From NCBI RefSeq assembly GCF_018812025.1, contig NC_063061.1, forward strand, positions 30,753,986-30,817,985: a stretch of 64,000 nt of DNA. Direction: 5' to 3'. A program made the position numbers and the translations under genes. Below are positions 55,195 to 64,000 of this stretch, piece after piece. Origin of the DNA: Megalobrama amblycephala (lineage: Eukaryota > Chordata > Actinopteri > Cypriniformes > Xenocyprididae). Each line of letters begins with the position of its first letter. Positions within the stretch are counted from its first letter, which is position 1. The notes below the pieces were generated by a model. The model ran no database searches and had not been told where the DNA came from. It was given only the letters and a program-made list of their open reading frames with translations.

Positions 55195-55671
55195 CCCAGG
55201 TGAAAAAAGTACACTTTTATAATGCATTTAAAGTGTTCTATTTTCGCACACTAATTTTGTACTTAATACACTAAAAATCCTTCTTTAGTACTTCTTAAGA
55301 TCATCTTAAGAACATCTAAGTGTACTCAACTGTGCTATTTTGAGACAGTATGAAATAAGAACTCAAATGTGCTTTTAATATACTATCTCTGTATTTAAAA
55401 AATATATTTAGCTACCACTTGTAGTACACTATGGGTTCAAACATACTATAAGTAGTTTATAAATACATTTTTTAAATACAGAGATAGTATATTAAAAGCA
55501 ACTTTTAGTTCATATTTCATACTGTCTCAAAATAGCACAATTACAAGTACACTTAGATGTTCTTAAGAAGTACTAAAGAAGAATTTTTAGTATATTAAGT
55601 ACAAAACTAGTGCACGAAAATAGAGCACTTTAAGTATATTATAGAAATGTACTTTTTTTTTTCCACCTGAG
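55195..55671. repeat. ~480-bp palindromic foldback element
   Basis: The left arm (55195-55411) and right arm (55460-55671) are inverted copies along more than 200 bp, with scattered mismatches and small indels. Shared motifs include 'caggtg' at the tips, 'attttgtacttaata', 'agtacttcttaag', 'gctattttgagacagtatga' and 'atactatctctgtattt'. The central loop is about 48 bp. It resembles the foldback-type MITEs of fish. Confidence 0.9.
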
Positions 55672-56375
55672 ATATGACACATAACACGGAATTCTAGAGT
55701 TTGGTTCCCTTTATAGATATAATAAAGGTTTGGTACCAGAGATACAGCCGTTTTGTTTTAAACTGTTAAAAATGTATGTATGAATTTAGGAACATAACAT
55801 TCAAATGTGCATCACACACACACACACACAAGTATAGCGGCTGACCTAATTATGGCTATATAATACACTGAGGTATAAAAAAAATATATTCATTTTGACT
55901 AACTAAAGATTGTTGCTAATCAGGTTTGATGCAGTAGAAAAAAATAAAAGACAAAGTTAAAACATACTTAAATTTTAAAGCATATATTTAATCCATCACG
56001 GGCTGACAAATTCACATTAAATATCATTTCGCCTGGCCCATCTATACAACATCAAATGTAACAACAGAAAAACCTGGCTCGGATGCTTCTCTTCAAGTTT
56101 TACGAATCTGCTTTGGCTTTACGGCCCTGAGCTTTAGACTGAACATTGCAGTCATGTGATGCAGAATCAGGTTCAAACTCTTTGTGGCTCCTTCAGCTTT
56201 GGGTTTACAAAGGTCTCACAGTTGAAAAAATATCTTCACAACCAGCTTCATGTGGTTTCTGACAGTTTCAATGTTATTCAGTGAAGAAACACGGAGCATG
56301 AATGTAAAGTAAAATCCACAGTGCTGCCACTCAATACACAAACGCTTGTCCATCATGGTCCATGTCCATCTGCTC
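55672..56375. other. Region downstream of the first PAR2-like gene
   Basis: No separate gene seen; probably includes the 3' UTR of the gene to its right. (CA)n at about 55813-55831. ATTAAA on the minus strand at about 55988-55993 could be a polyadenylation signal. Confidence 0.4.
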
Positions 56376-57475
56376 TCAACAGGTGCTGCTCTCCGTTTTG
56401 CTGGAAGTATACGTGTTGGTGCTTTTAGAGTACTTCATCGATCTGAAAGACACCCTCATCCTCTCCACCGTGCGACTGCTGCGGCACAGCAGCGTGTTTT
56501 TGACGTGCTCCCTGAACTCTTCTGAGACATAATAGTAGATGAAAGGGTCCAAGCAGCTGTTGAGGCTGGCCAGGCACAGCGTGGTGATGTAGAAGCCGTA
56601 GCCGTTATTGAACAAACCTTTTCGCAGTAGAGAATAGTGCACCACCAACATCACATTACTGGGGATGAAGCAGACCAGGAACGTTATGAGCACAGTGACA
56701 ATGAGGACCACAGCTCGTTGGCGGCTTTTTCCGGCACTGCCCTCGATTGTAGAGTTCCCAAGCGAGCGAAGGAGAAGAATGTAAGCCGCTATGATGATCA
56801 ACATTGGGATGAAGAACACAAGACCTGCCATCACCATGAAATAGTAATAGGGCAGCTGAACGTCCAGGAACATGTTGCCCGACAGGAAGTTCTCCCGACT
56901 GATAACGTTGACATCATGGCAGGTGGTGATGTTGAGGTCTGAGAGTTCAACTGTTTGCTTGTCGAGGTACAAAGGTGTAGTGCTGACCCCAATGAAGATC
57001 CAGATACACACTGACACGATGATAGCAAACTTGTTGTTTTTCCTCTGCTGGGAGAGCGGGTGAGCGCAGACCCAGTACCGCTGGACGCTTAAACAAGTGA
57101 TGAAGAGGATGGAGCAATACATGTTGCCGTAGAAGAAACCCACCAACACTTTGCACATCCCTTCTCCGAAAGTCCAATTATTTCCTTTTAAATGGTAAGC
57201 GATCTTGAGAGGCGTCCAGATAACAAACATTAGGTCAGCCAGCGCCAAGTTTCCCATGTAAATGGCAGCAGGGTGAAGTTTCTTTGACCTGAACAGCAAG
57301 ACCCATATCGCCATTGCATTGCTTGGCAACCCCAATGCAAAAACGATTATGTAAATAATTGGCAGGAAGACGGTTGTGAGACTGCTCTTTAGTGTATCTG
57401 TGACGACCTGCTCAGTGAATAATTTGCCTGTATCTGGATCCAGCACGACAGGTAAACCTCGTCCTTTGCCTTTAG
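56376..57475 (-). CDS. f2rl1: PAR2-like gene A, 7TM exon
   Basis: Begins after a good acceptor ('ttttgtttcag' on the minus strand). Carries the cleavage site, all seven helices and a serine/threonine-rich tail ending ESSTC, with likely phosphorylation sites. Confidence 0.93.
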
Positions 57476-57667
57476 CTGAAACAAAACACATTGATTCATA
57501 TTTAAAAGAGTGAATTACAAACAAAAGTGCATCAGAAAAACAAGTAAATTCAAAATACGGACGAATTTAAAGCGAGTTTAAAGCGACTCACCTGTCACTG
57601 CCTCCGCCGACGCAAAAAACATAAATACGGAAAAAAACAAGATCCGGCAAGTCGCAGTGACAGCCAT
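56376..57667 (-). CDS. f2rl1: Protease-activated receptor 2-like GPCR, gene A (two exons)
   Basis: Exon 1 (57667-57592) and exon 2 (57475-56376) join in phase 1 to give 391 residues. Exon 1 encodes a signal peptide (about residues 1-23). The exodomain has KGKGR31|G32LPVV, where the basic cluster is the likely protease cleavage site exposing a tethered ligand. Seven hydrophobic segments follow. SVQRYW (QRY at 157-159) replaces the DRY motif as in PAR2, CHDV (211-214) in loop 2 is the PAR signature, and DPFIYY (335-340) replaces NPxxY. Cys133 and Cys211 can form the conserved disulfide. PARs couple extracellular serine proteases to G proteins. An ATG at 57524 opens a longer frame in exon 2, but it reads intron. 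The neighbour at 60099-61664 is its tandem paralogue. Confidence 0.93.
57592..57667 (-). CDS. f2rl1: PAR2-like gene A, signal-peptide exon
   Basis: Encodes MAVTATCRILFFSVFMFFAS and ends one base into a codon, with donor 'gtgagt'. A hydrophobic core followed by small residues (ASAEA) fits signal peptidase cleavage. Confidence 0.88.
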
Positions 57668-60098
57668 AATCCTTGTTTCTCAAACTTTTAGTTATTTCCT
57701 AAGTTGAATAGCAGTCTGTCTCTTGAAGCGGTGTATGAGCGTTTCCTCTCCGCGAAATGTTTTTAGTCGACCTGAAAGAATGAAGGACACACCTTAACTC
57801 TCTAAGTAATCAAAGCGCGTCGAGTTTCCTTACCTGCGTGACGTCACACGCATGACGCATTTCGGTCAGATCCTGTAAGCGCGTGAGTTTCGAGATTTGA
57901 TCTTCTTGATGAAAAATCAACAACATGAGCTTGCGCGTGGGAGGAGAGAGACTGAGACGGTATATGGGTCATATCGAAACCATTCATTTTTCTGTATCAA
58001 CACTAATAGTACTGTTTAAAGGGTATTTTCGTGCCATTCGTTTTTTTTTAAGTATAGCCTAACTTAGAGAGCAACATTCTTAACAACATATTCTTTCAAG
58101 ATTCAAGATATTCTTTATTGTCATCGGTACGTTATAGGAAAATGAAATTCTTATATTGTTCATTCCTCTGAAGAACGATGGGGCAGAAGGGCATAATAAA
58201 CAATAAAATACAAAGACATTAAAATAAGAGTATATAGGCTACACAATAAAGGGCAACAATACACAATACAGTAAGAGTCAATACACAATAGAGTCACAGT
58301 ATGGTTATCTTTATTTGATCAAAATGACATTACATTATCACTACCTTGTTCTCAGATCACAAGGTGCATTGTTAATTGTTACCTAAAACCAAAACTAAAG
58401 TGTAGACAATTAAATTTCAAAAAACAATTAAATTGAAATAAAGCTGAAATAAAATAAAATAAAACATAAATATTAAAAGAAAACCTGAAACTTAGAAATG
58501 TTGCCTTGTCAACTAATTGATTAAGTTTAACTTAATTGGTTAACTTAACTAGCCTAATACTACTAAAAAAAATCAGAAATAAAAATAAACCTATAAGGAA
58601 ATAATTTAAAAAACCTAATAGAAATCAAAACAAAAACTTGAAAGGATATGAAAGCATATAAACTTATAACTTATATATAAATAAATACTAAAATAACACT
58701 GAACATAACTCAAAACAATATATTAATCTTCAGAAAATCATTATAAATATGAGACAAACACTACTGACATTTAAAAAAATAAAATGGCTATACCTCTTTG
58801 ATAAAGTTGCACAACTGATACATCAGATATATATATATAGCAATAAATCCTTTATCCTGAAGGTCCTTTTTTTCTCCATATTTCACCAACTATGATTTCA
58901 TCAAGGTCACAGAGGCTCTGGATTTTTGTAGTTTTGTCATTTTAGGTAATTGTGCTTTATTCTCTATCTTATGTTCAAACACCATTACTAATATAATTTC
59001 TTTGAATGGTTTATTCAAAAAAAAATTTTTGTGCTTATATCTTGCTTTTTCTGTCTCAAAAATCAATGAAAGGTAAATATTAAAAAGGGCAATGAACCGG
59101 TGTGTGTGTCAAACAACTGCAAACAGAATTTATGATTTGACTCGTCAAATAAAAAGTTGATCTGTGGACTTTGGCCATATTCTACCTCCTGTCTGTCTTG
59201 TTTAGAGGACAAGATCAACGCATACAGAGCAAATCATAAGGAACATGGAAAGACAAATTTATTGATAAATACATTCAGACAACTCTTTAAAAAAACCCAA
59301 AAACAAATACAAAATACACTCATCACAACATTAAACCATAAATGTGCTTTGAAATCAAGTGGGGGCATGAGTGTGCAAGAGACAGGAAAATGTCTACAAG
59401 AAAACATTGTCTACACAATCATGCATGGTGAATGGTGCTACCACTTCAGCATTTAGTGCTTTAGAGCAAATCAAAATGAGGTTATTCCTGCTGGTTATAC
59501 ATTCACACATCTAAAATTGGTCGCTTATGGTGTGATTGGCAGAACACAGTCTTTCGGTGCTCCTTCTACACGCGTCTACAGTATGTAAATAGGAATAAAT
59601 GCAAAATGGTTTCTGTAACAGGTGCTCAAAATCTAATACAGCTTCAGTCATTCAGTCAACTACTCTACTTTCACAGAACTGGATTAAAGGTCATTTCAGA
59701 GAAGATTCTGAGAAATCCCATTAACACAGACAGACAAAACAAAAAGCACAAAATTCCAGGCCTCCAATCTCAACTTAAGGCAACCTGTATCTTGTGACAC
59801 AATGGCAAACACTTCAACATCTCTATGGTGACTATGTCATCAAACAGGAGGCCAATTTGGAGTTCCAAGAAATGCTGGTTTGAAACCCATTTGGGTTTCC
59901 TTTTAAGAGCCTAAGATTTTAGATATGGGCAAAATTTCATTTAGTTTACATATTAACTCAGTGCATGTTTCAGAAGCTTGTCCCTCCAGCCGTTACAACA
60001 TTTTATAATAAAATAACAAGAGCTCCTATAGTATTCAAGAGGTATTGTAGAGCATATCACAGATTTTAAAAACAGTTTATAGTTGTCGAACATCATTC
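57668..60098. other. Spacer between the two PAR2-like genes
   Basis: No protein gene seen. About 57668-57960 is GC-richer and probably the promoter and 5' UTR of gene A. 'ttcaagattcaagatattct' at about 58097 is the start of a dispersed repeat. The right part, about 59250-60098, is probably the 3' UTR of gene B. Confidence 0.45.
59258..59263 (-). terminator. f2rl1: Possible polyadenylation signal of PAR2-like gene B
   Basis: AATAAA on the minus strand about 840 bp after the stop codon. Other AT-rich hexamers nearby make it uncertain. Confidence 0.3.
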
Positions 60099-61165
60099 TT
60101 AGTAGGAAGTACTCTGCGTGTTTCCAGAGTCTGACGTGTAGGTACTGTTTTTCTTCGAATACTTCAGTGCACTGAAGGAAACTCGCATCCGCTGTGCAGT
60201 GCGCTCGCTGCGACAACGAAATGTGTTTCTGACATGTTCTCTGAACTCATCTGAGATGAAATAATATACAAAGGGGTCGACGCAGCTGTTCAGGCTGGCC
60301 AGGCATAGCGTGGTAATGTAGAAGCCGTAACCGCTTTCCTGTACTCCGGCAAAGAGCAAGGAGTAATGCACCATAACCATGATGTTACTGGGGGTGAAAC
60401 ACACCAAGAACATCACCAGCACTGTGACGATGAGGATGACAGCCTTCCTCCGCTTCTGAACGATGGTAGCATCTGTCATCGAGCTCTTCAAGGAACGCAG
60501 CATCTGCACATTCGCCACTACACATACTATGCAGGGAACTACGAATCCCACAACTCCCATAATCAGGAAGTAGATAGAAGGGTAGCGTGATTGGCTAGGA
60601 CGTGTGACATCATGGCAGGTGACAATATCAAGGTTGGTGACCTTCACAGTCTGGTCATAAAGATAGAGAGGTACCGTAATAACCCACACAACCAGCCACA
60701 CACACACAGACACACCCGCCGCCAATTTGTTGTTCCTTTTCTGCTGGGAAAGAGGATGTACTATGGCCCAATACCTCTGGACACTAATACACATAATGAA
60801 AGCAGTTGAACAATACATGTTCCCATAGAAAAAGCCCACCAGCACTTTGCACATGGCTTCGCCGAAGATCCAGTGATTCCCGTTAAAATGGTATGCAATC
60901 TTAAGAGGAATCCAGATTACGAACAACAGGTCCGCCAGTGCAAGGTTGGCCATGAAAATGGATGAGGGATGTTTCTTCTTCGTCCTAAAGAGGAACACCC
61001 AGATGGCCATAGCGTTGGCCGGCAGGCCCACAATGAAGACGATGATGTAGACCACTGGGAAGAAGATCTGGGTGAGCTTGCTGTTCAGTACATCAAGAGC
61101 AGTGTCTGTCACCGCAACACCCTCCTTAGTTTCAACACCAGTAAAGCCTCTGTCCAAGTTAGAAT
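60099..61165 (-). CDS. f2rl1: PAR2-like gene B, 7TM exon
   Basis: Acceptor 'tctatctag' on the minus strand, the only nearby AG giving the correct phase. Encodes the exodomain from NSNLDRG, seven helices and a serine/threonine-rich tail. Confidence 0.92.
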
Positions 61166-61664
61166 CTAGATAGATAGACAGATAGATACTCATTACAGTC
61201 TGCATCAGCATGTAAGTTATGAAATCTGTCTACTGTAAAGGAACAAAATGACTGTTGTGTTCAACACTATTATTACTCATAGCAAAGGCTAAATATTGCA
61301 ACAGAAAACATACATTATAAACCTCAGGCATATACTTTGAGGCAGGTTTAAACAATGTGAAATCAAATACCTAACTGCATGGTCCTTTTTATTTTATATT
61401 ATAAAAATATATTTATATAATTATTATTTTTAGACAAATCAAAAAGTAAATCTCAGTATAACCCTTTACATTTGTAACATTTATAAGTGGTTCTCAATAG
61501 GAAATAATCAAATAAAACGTTTTCGTAGGCAATATGAATGTATTGGGTTGGGCTGAGACAATTCTCTGACAATTTAAACAAGAAAACAAATTCTTACTTT
61601 GACTAGACACGTTCACGCTGTCTAACAGAAGCACAGCGTAAATCCAGATCAATCGGAGAGCCAT
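60099..61664 (-). CDS. f2rl1: Protease-activated receptor 2-like GPCR, gene B (two exons)
   Basis: Exon 1 (61664-61598) and exon 2 (61165-60099) join in phase 1 to give 377 residues. MALRLIWIYAVLLLDSVNVS is a signal peptide. NLDR28|G29FTGV is the probable cleavage site and tethered ligand. SVQRYW (QRY at 152-154), CHDV (206-209) and DPFVYY are the same receptor signatures as in gene A, and helix sequences are closely similar. The two genes share exon structure, splice phase and orientation, so they arose by tandem duplication. The exodomains are diverged. Zebrafish also has more than one f2rl1 gene; I cannot assign the sub-number. The polypyrimidine tract before exon 2 is a TCTA microsatellite. 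Confidence 0.93.
61598..61664 (-). CDS. f2rl1: PAR2-like gene B, signal-peptide exon
   Basis: 67 bp encoding 22 residues plus one base, donor 'gtaaga'. Start context on the minus strand is 'ggaataATGG'. Confidence 0.88.
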
Positions 61665-62710
61665 TATTCCTGCGAAATTGACTGGAACGACTGTAATTAG
61701 TTGAGCTTGACTGTTTTCGTCCTGAATGTCAACAGAATCAGCTCTTTATAGACAGGTGCGGAGCTCCGTCAAACACAGTCATATGACCTGCTGGGATACG
61801 CCCTTCACGAGTTCACACAAGTAATGCATTTACATAGGTATTATGTGGGCAGTTTTAAATATTATCTATATATTTCCTCAGTTACATGCTGCAAATGCAT
61901 AATTCCAGTGTACATGAAAACAAAACCAAATTCGCTCTTCCCCTTTATGAATGGGAACCTTTTTTACAGTCTATGATGGGAACTAGCATTCCGCTGTGTC
62001 ATATGAGGCTATGAGGCGATACCGTTAAAAAAAAAAAAGAAAAACATCCGCGCCGTCAGCTGCTGAGGTGATTAAAACGACGAACAAGTCTCACTAAGTC
62101 GAGTAGCTACACAGAAAGTTAACCAACTGAGCGATTACTTCTTTTCTCCTCACACAGTACGCTCGCCAGAAATCTTTAAAAACATAACGTAAAGTAGGCT
62201 AGTACGTTACTTCCACAGTTCAAAGATTATTAAGAATTTATGTAGGCCTAGTATCAGTAGTAGAAGTGATGACAGTCTACTAAGAAGGTAGGGTAAGTGA
62301 ATTCCTTACAATGAATCACTTGATAGACCTATTGTTACAGCAGTCAAAATATCTATAGATATAGTTTCTATCACCCTCGTTAACCTTGGTTTCTGCAAAA
62401 ATGCTACACAGCATTGTTTCTACGCATACAATTATAGGCTACGATTTAATTAATTTAGTACCACCTTCAAAATGTGTAAGAGGCTTTTGAATGTAAATAA
62501 CAATGGACTAGTCATTGTTTGGGGTATTTTAGTATTTTGGTTACTTGATCTAGACAGCATTAAATACAGCATATGTAGTTTGCCAGTTGTGGTGTATACA
62601 TTGGGTAGACATATGGATAAACACCGCCACCTAGAGGATTACTTAATCACAGCCTCTGTGTCATGTTAAAAATGTTTAAAAGAAAGAAACGATCAAGTGT
62701 TATCAAATTC

Positions 62711-62712
<2 letters not shown>
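61665..62712. other. Upstream region of PAR2-like gene B and flank
   Basis: No further gene seen. The first few hundred bases should hold the promoter. On the minus strand 'tataaagagc' at about 61741-61750, some 80 bp upstream of the start codon, is a plausible TATA box. Confidence 0.45.

Positions 62713-62713
<1 letters not shown>

Positions 62714-62784
<71 letters not shown>
62714..62784. repeat. (GATA)n microsatellite
   Basis: About 18 uninterrupted tetranucleotide copies. Confidence 0.95.
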
Positions 62785-63059
62785 CCTTCATTAGCACAGC
62801 ATAAATCTAGCCTACCATATGCATATATTTGTAGTTAAAGAATATAATAGGCTACAGTAATCTATACATGCATCTCACATGCAGAGCCACTAAATGCATA
62901 CAGTTCATATATTGATTAAAACCGGCAAATGAATACATTGTGGTGAATCTGTTAAATGCAGGATGGACCTCACCTCTGAAGATGATAATTATATCCAGAG
63001 TCATTTAATGCTTAAGTGCAGCTTTCATTAGTGCACTGAAGGTGCGTATGCAGCTATTA

Positions 63060-63680
63060 AAATCATTGGCGTTCTTCTTCTTCTTATTATTCTTCCGCTC
63101 TGGGAGTCTATGGCAGCCTATAGAACCGTTTGGTAAAAAGTTGTAAAATTTGGCACGCTGATAGAGAGCAGTTGGAACTGTCACCATAGCAAATTTGGAG
63201 TCTCTAGCTCAATCCATATAGTGCCACTACCTGTCCAAAATTTCACTAAGGTTTATGCTAATAAGTTTTGAACCGTAGTGGCTAGAAACAAAATTCTTTT
63301 TGGCTCAAGATGATTCAATTGCACCCTATGACGTCATTTTTCGTCATGAACATTCTTCTATCATTTTGAATTTTCTGAAAAACCTACTTTTATTAACTCC
63401 TCCTAGGCCGTTGCTCCGATTTTCATGGAATTCAGTTATGGAATTAAAGTTGATTTGTAAAGCAGTTTTCGTAAAATGCAGAAACAAATTTGCGTAGTGC
63501 ATGCGAAAATAGACTTGAGGCTGTATCTCCCTAATGCTTAATTGACCGTTTTCAAAACCTTGCACTTTGAAACTCGTTTTCAAAAGTTTGCGTTTTCAGG
63601 CACCCAAAACGCCGTTGTCATGTAAATGACTGGCCAAAATGGCCAAAATGGCTGGTTGTGTAAACAGCCTCTCAGACATG
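63060..63680. repeat. Dispersed fish repeat ('ttcttcttcttattattctt' type)
   Basis: Starts with the TTC-rich run followed by 'cgctctgggagtctatggca', a widespread cyprinid repeat. The 65-codon and 79-codon frames inside (63300-63583) are incidental. Confidence 0.5.
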
Positions 63681-63684
63681 AACT

Positions 63685-63930
63685 GGGGGGTATTCCAGAA
63701 AGCAGGTTATGTGACATACCGTATGTTTAAGAATAAGTAAGCAGATAACTTCAACTTTCGGTTCCAGAAACGGAGGTAACTTTCAGGGTATGTAGGTAGC
63801 CATAGCAACTTACTTTCTGAACATAACCTGAGAACATAACATCCAGAGCTCCAGGTTATTGCTTAAGAGGTAATCTGCATGTTATAAATAGTTATAAATT
63901 TGTTAAATAATATACAAAATTATACTATAA
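63685..63930. mobile_element. Left end of a DNA element cut by the window edge
   Basis: 'gggggtattccagaaagcag' followed by alternating 'taacttcaactttcgg' and 'ttccagaaacggaggtaac' is typical of a fish DNA transposon end. The right end is not in the window. Confidence 0.4.
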
Positions 63931-63931
63931 A

Positions 63932-63936
<5 letters not shown>

Positions 63937-64000
<64 letters not shown>
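63937..64000. repeat. (TA)n microsatellite at the window edge
   Basis: Pure TA dinucleotides to the end of the window; the tract may continue. Confidence 0.95.

Noticed and set aside
57476..57524. ATG at 57524 as the start of PAR2-like gene A
   Set aside because: The upstream part reads across a good acceptor into intron and lacks a signal peptide; the exon at 57592-57667 supplies one in phase.
61166..61211. ATG at 61211 as the start of PAR2-like gene B
   Set aside because: Translates a GATA/TCTA microsatellite; the in-phase signal-peptide exon at 61598-61664 is a better start.

Overview
This is vertebrate nuclear DNA, almost certainly from a cypriniform (carp/zebrafish-like) teleost. The genes are split by introns with GT/AG borders, non-coding sequence dominates, (TA)n, (GATA)n and (CA)n microsatellites are abundant, and Tc1/mariner, hAT, Harbinger-like and TTAA-targeting DNA transposons are dense. 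The only protein genes I can support are four host genes and one intact retrotransposon polyprotein. I found no RNA genes and no CRISPR arrays.

Layout. 1-11.4 kb is gene-free and repeat-rich: a Harbinger-family fragment split by a MITE, two TTAA-type elements, a decayed Tc1 copy and a second copy of the MITE. 11.5-18.6 kb holds s100z (minus strand), two coding exons encoding a 99-residue S100 protein; its 6.7-kb intron carries two more Tc1-like elements, an inverted-repeat element and long TA tracts. 18.6-29.8 kb is gene-free, with a three-level nest of DNA transposons at 22.7-25.7 kb. 30.1-31.0 kb is a GC-rich, intronless cholesterol 25-hydroxylase-like gene (plus strand). 31.6-34.0 kb is a tandem array of ~370-400-bp units, one of them interrupted by a TTAA element. 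36.3-39.1 kb is a DNA element interrupted by a hAT copy that keeps a scrap of a BED-finger transposase. 40.1-51.6 kb is a large Harbinger-like repeat containing a hAT element, which in turn contains a full-length, very young BEL/Pao LTR retrotransposon (41041-48627) with an uninterrupted 1975-residue polyprotein. 52.5-55.7 kb has a minisatellite fused to a Tc1 remnant, a MITE and a ~480-bp palindrome. 56.4-61.7 kb has two tandem minus-strand genes for protease-activated receptors of the PAR2 (F2RL1) type, each with a short signal-peptide exon and one large 7TM exon. The window ends in repeats and a (TA)n tract.

How the genes relate. F2RL1 and S100Z are neighbours in the human genome (5q13), so the PAR2 pair plus s100z looks like a conserved linkage group; the ch25h-like gene lies between them here. 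The host genes have no shared pathway that the sequence shows: calcium binding, oxysterol synthesis and protease sensing. The most unusual content is structural: nested transposons with readable target-site duplications, a paralogous empty site that demonstrates TTAA targeting, two Tc1 copies sharing the same lesions, and several large hairpins. I did not find a convincing new multi-gene system.
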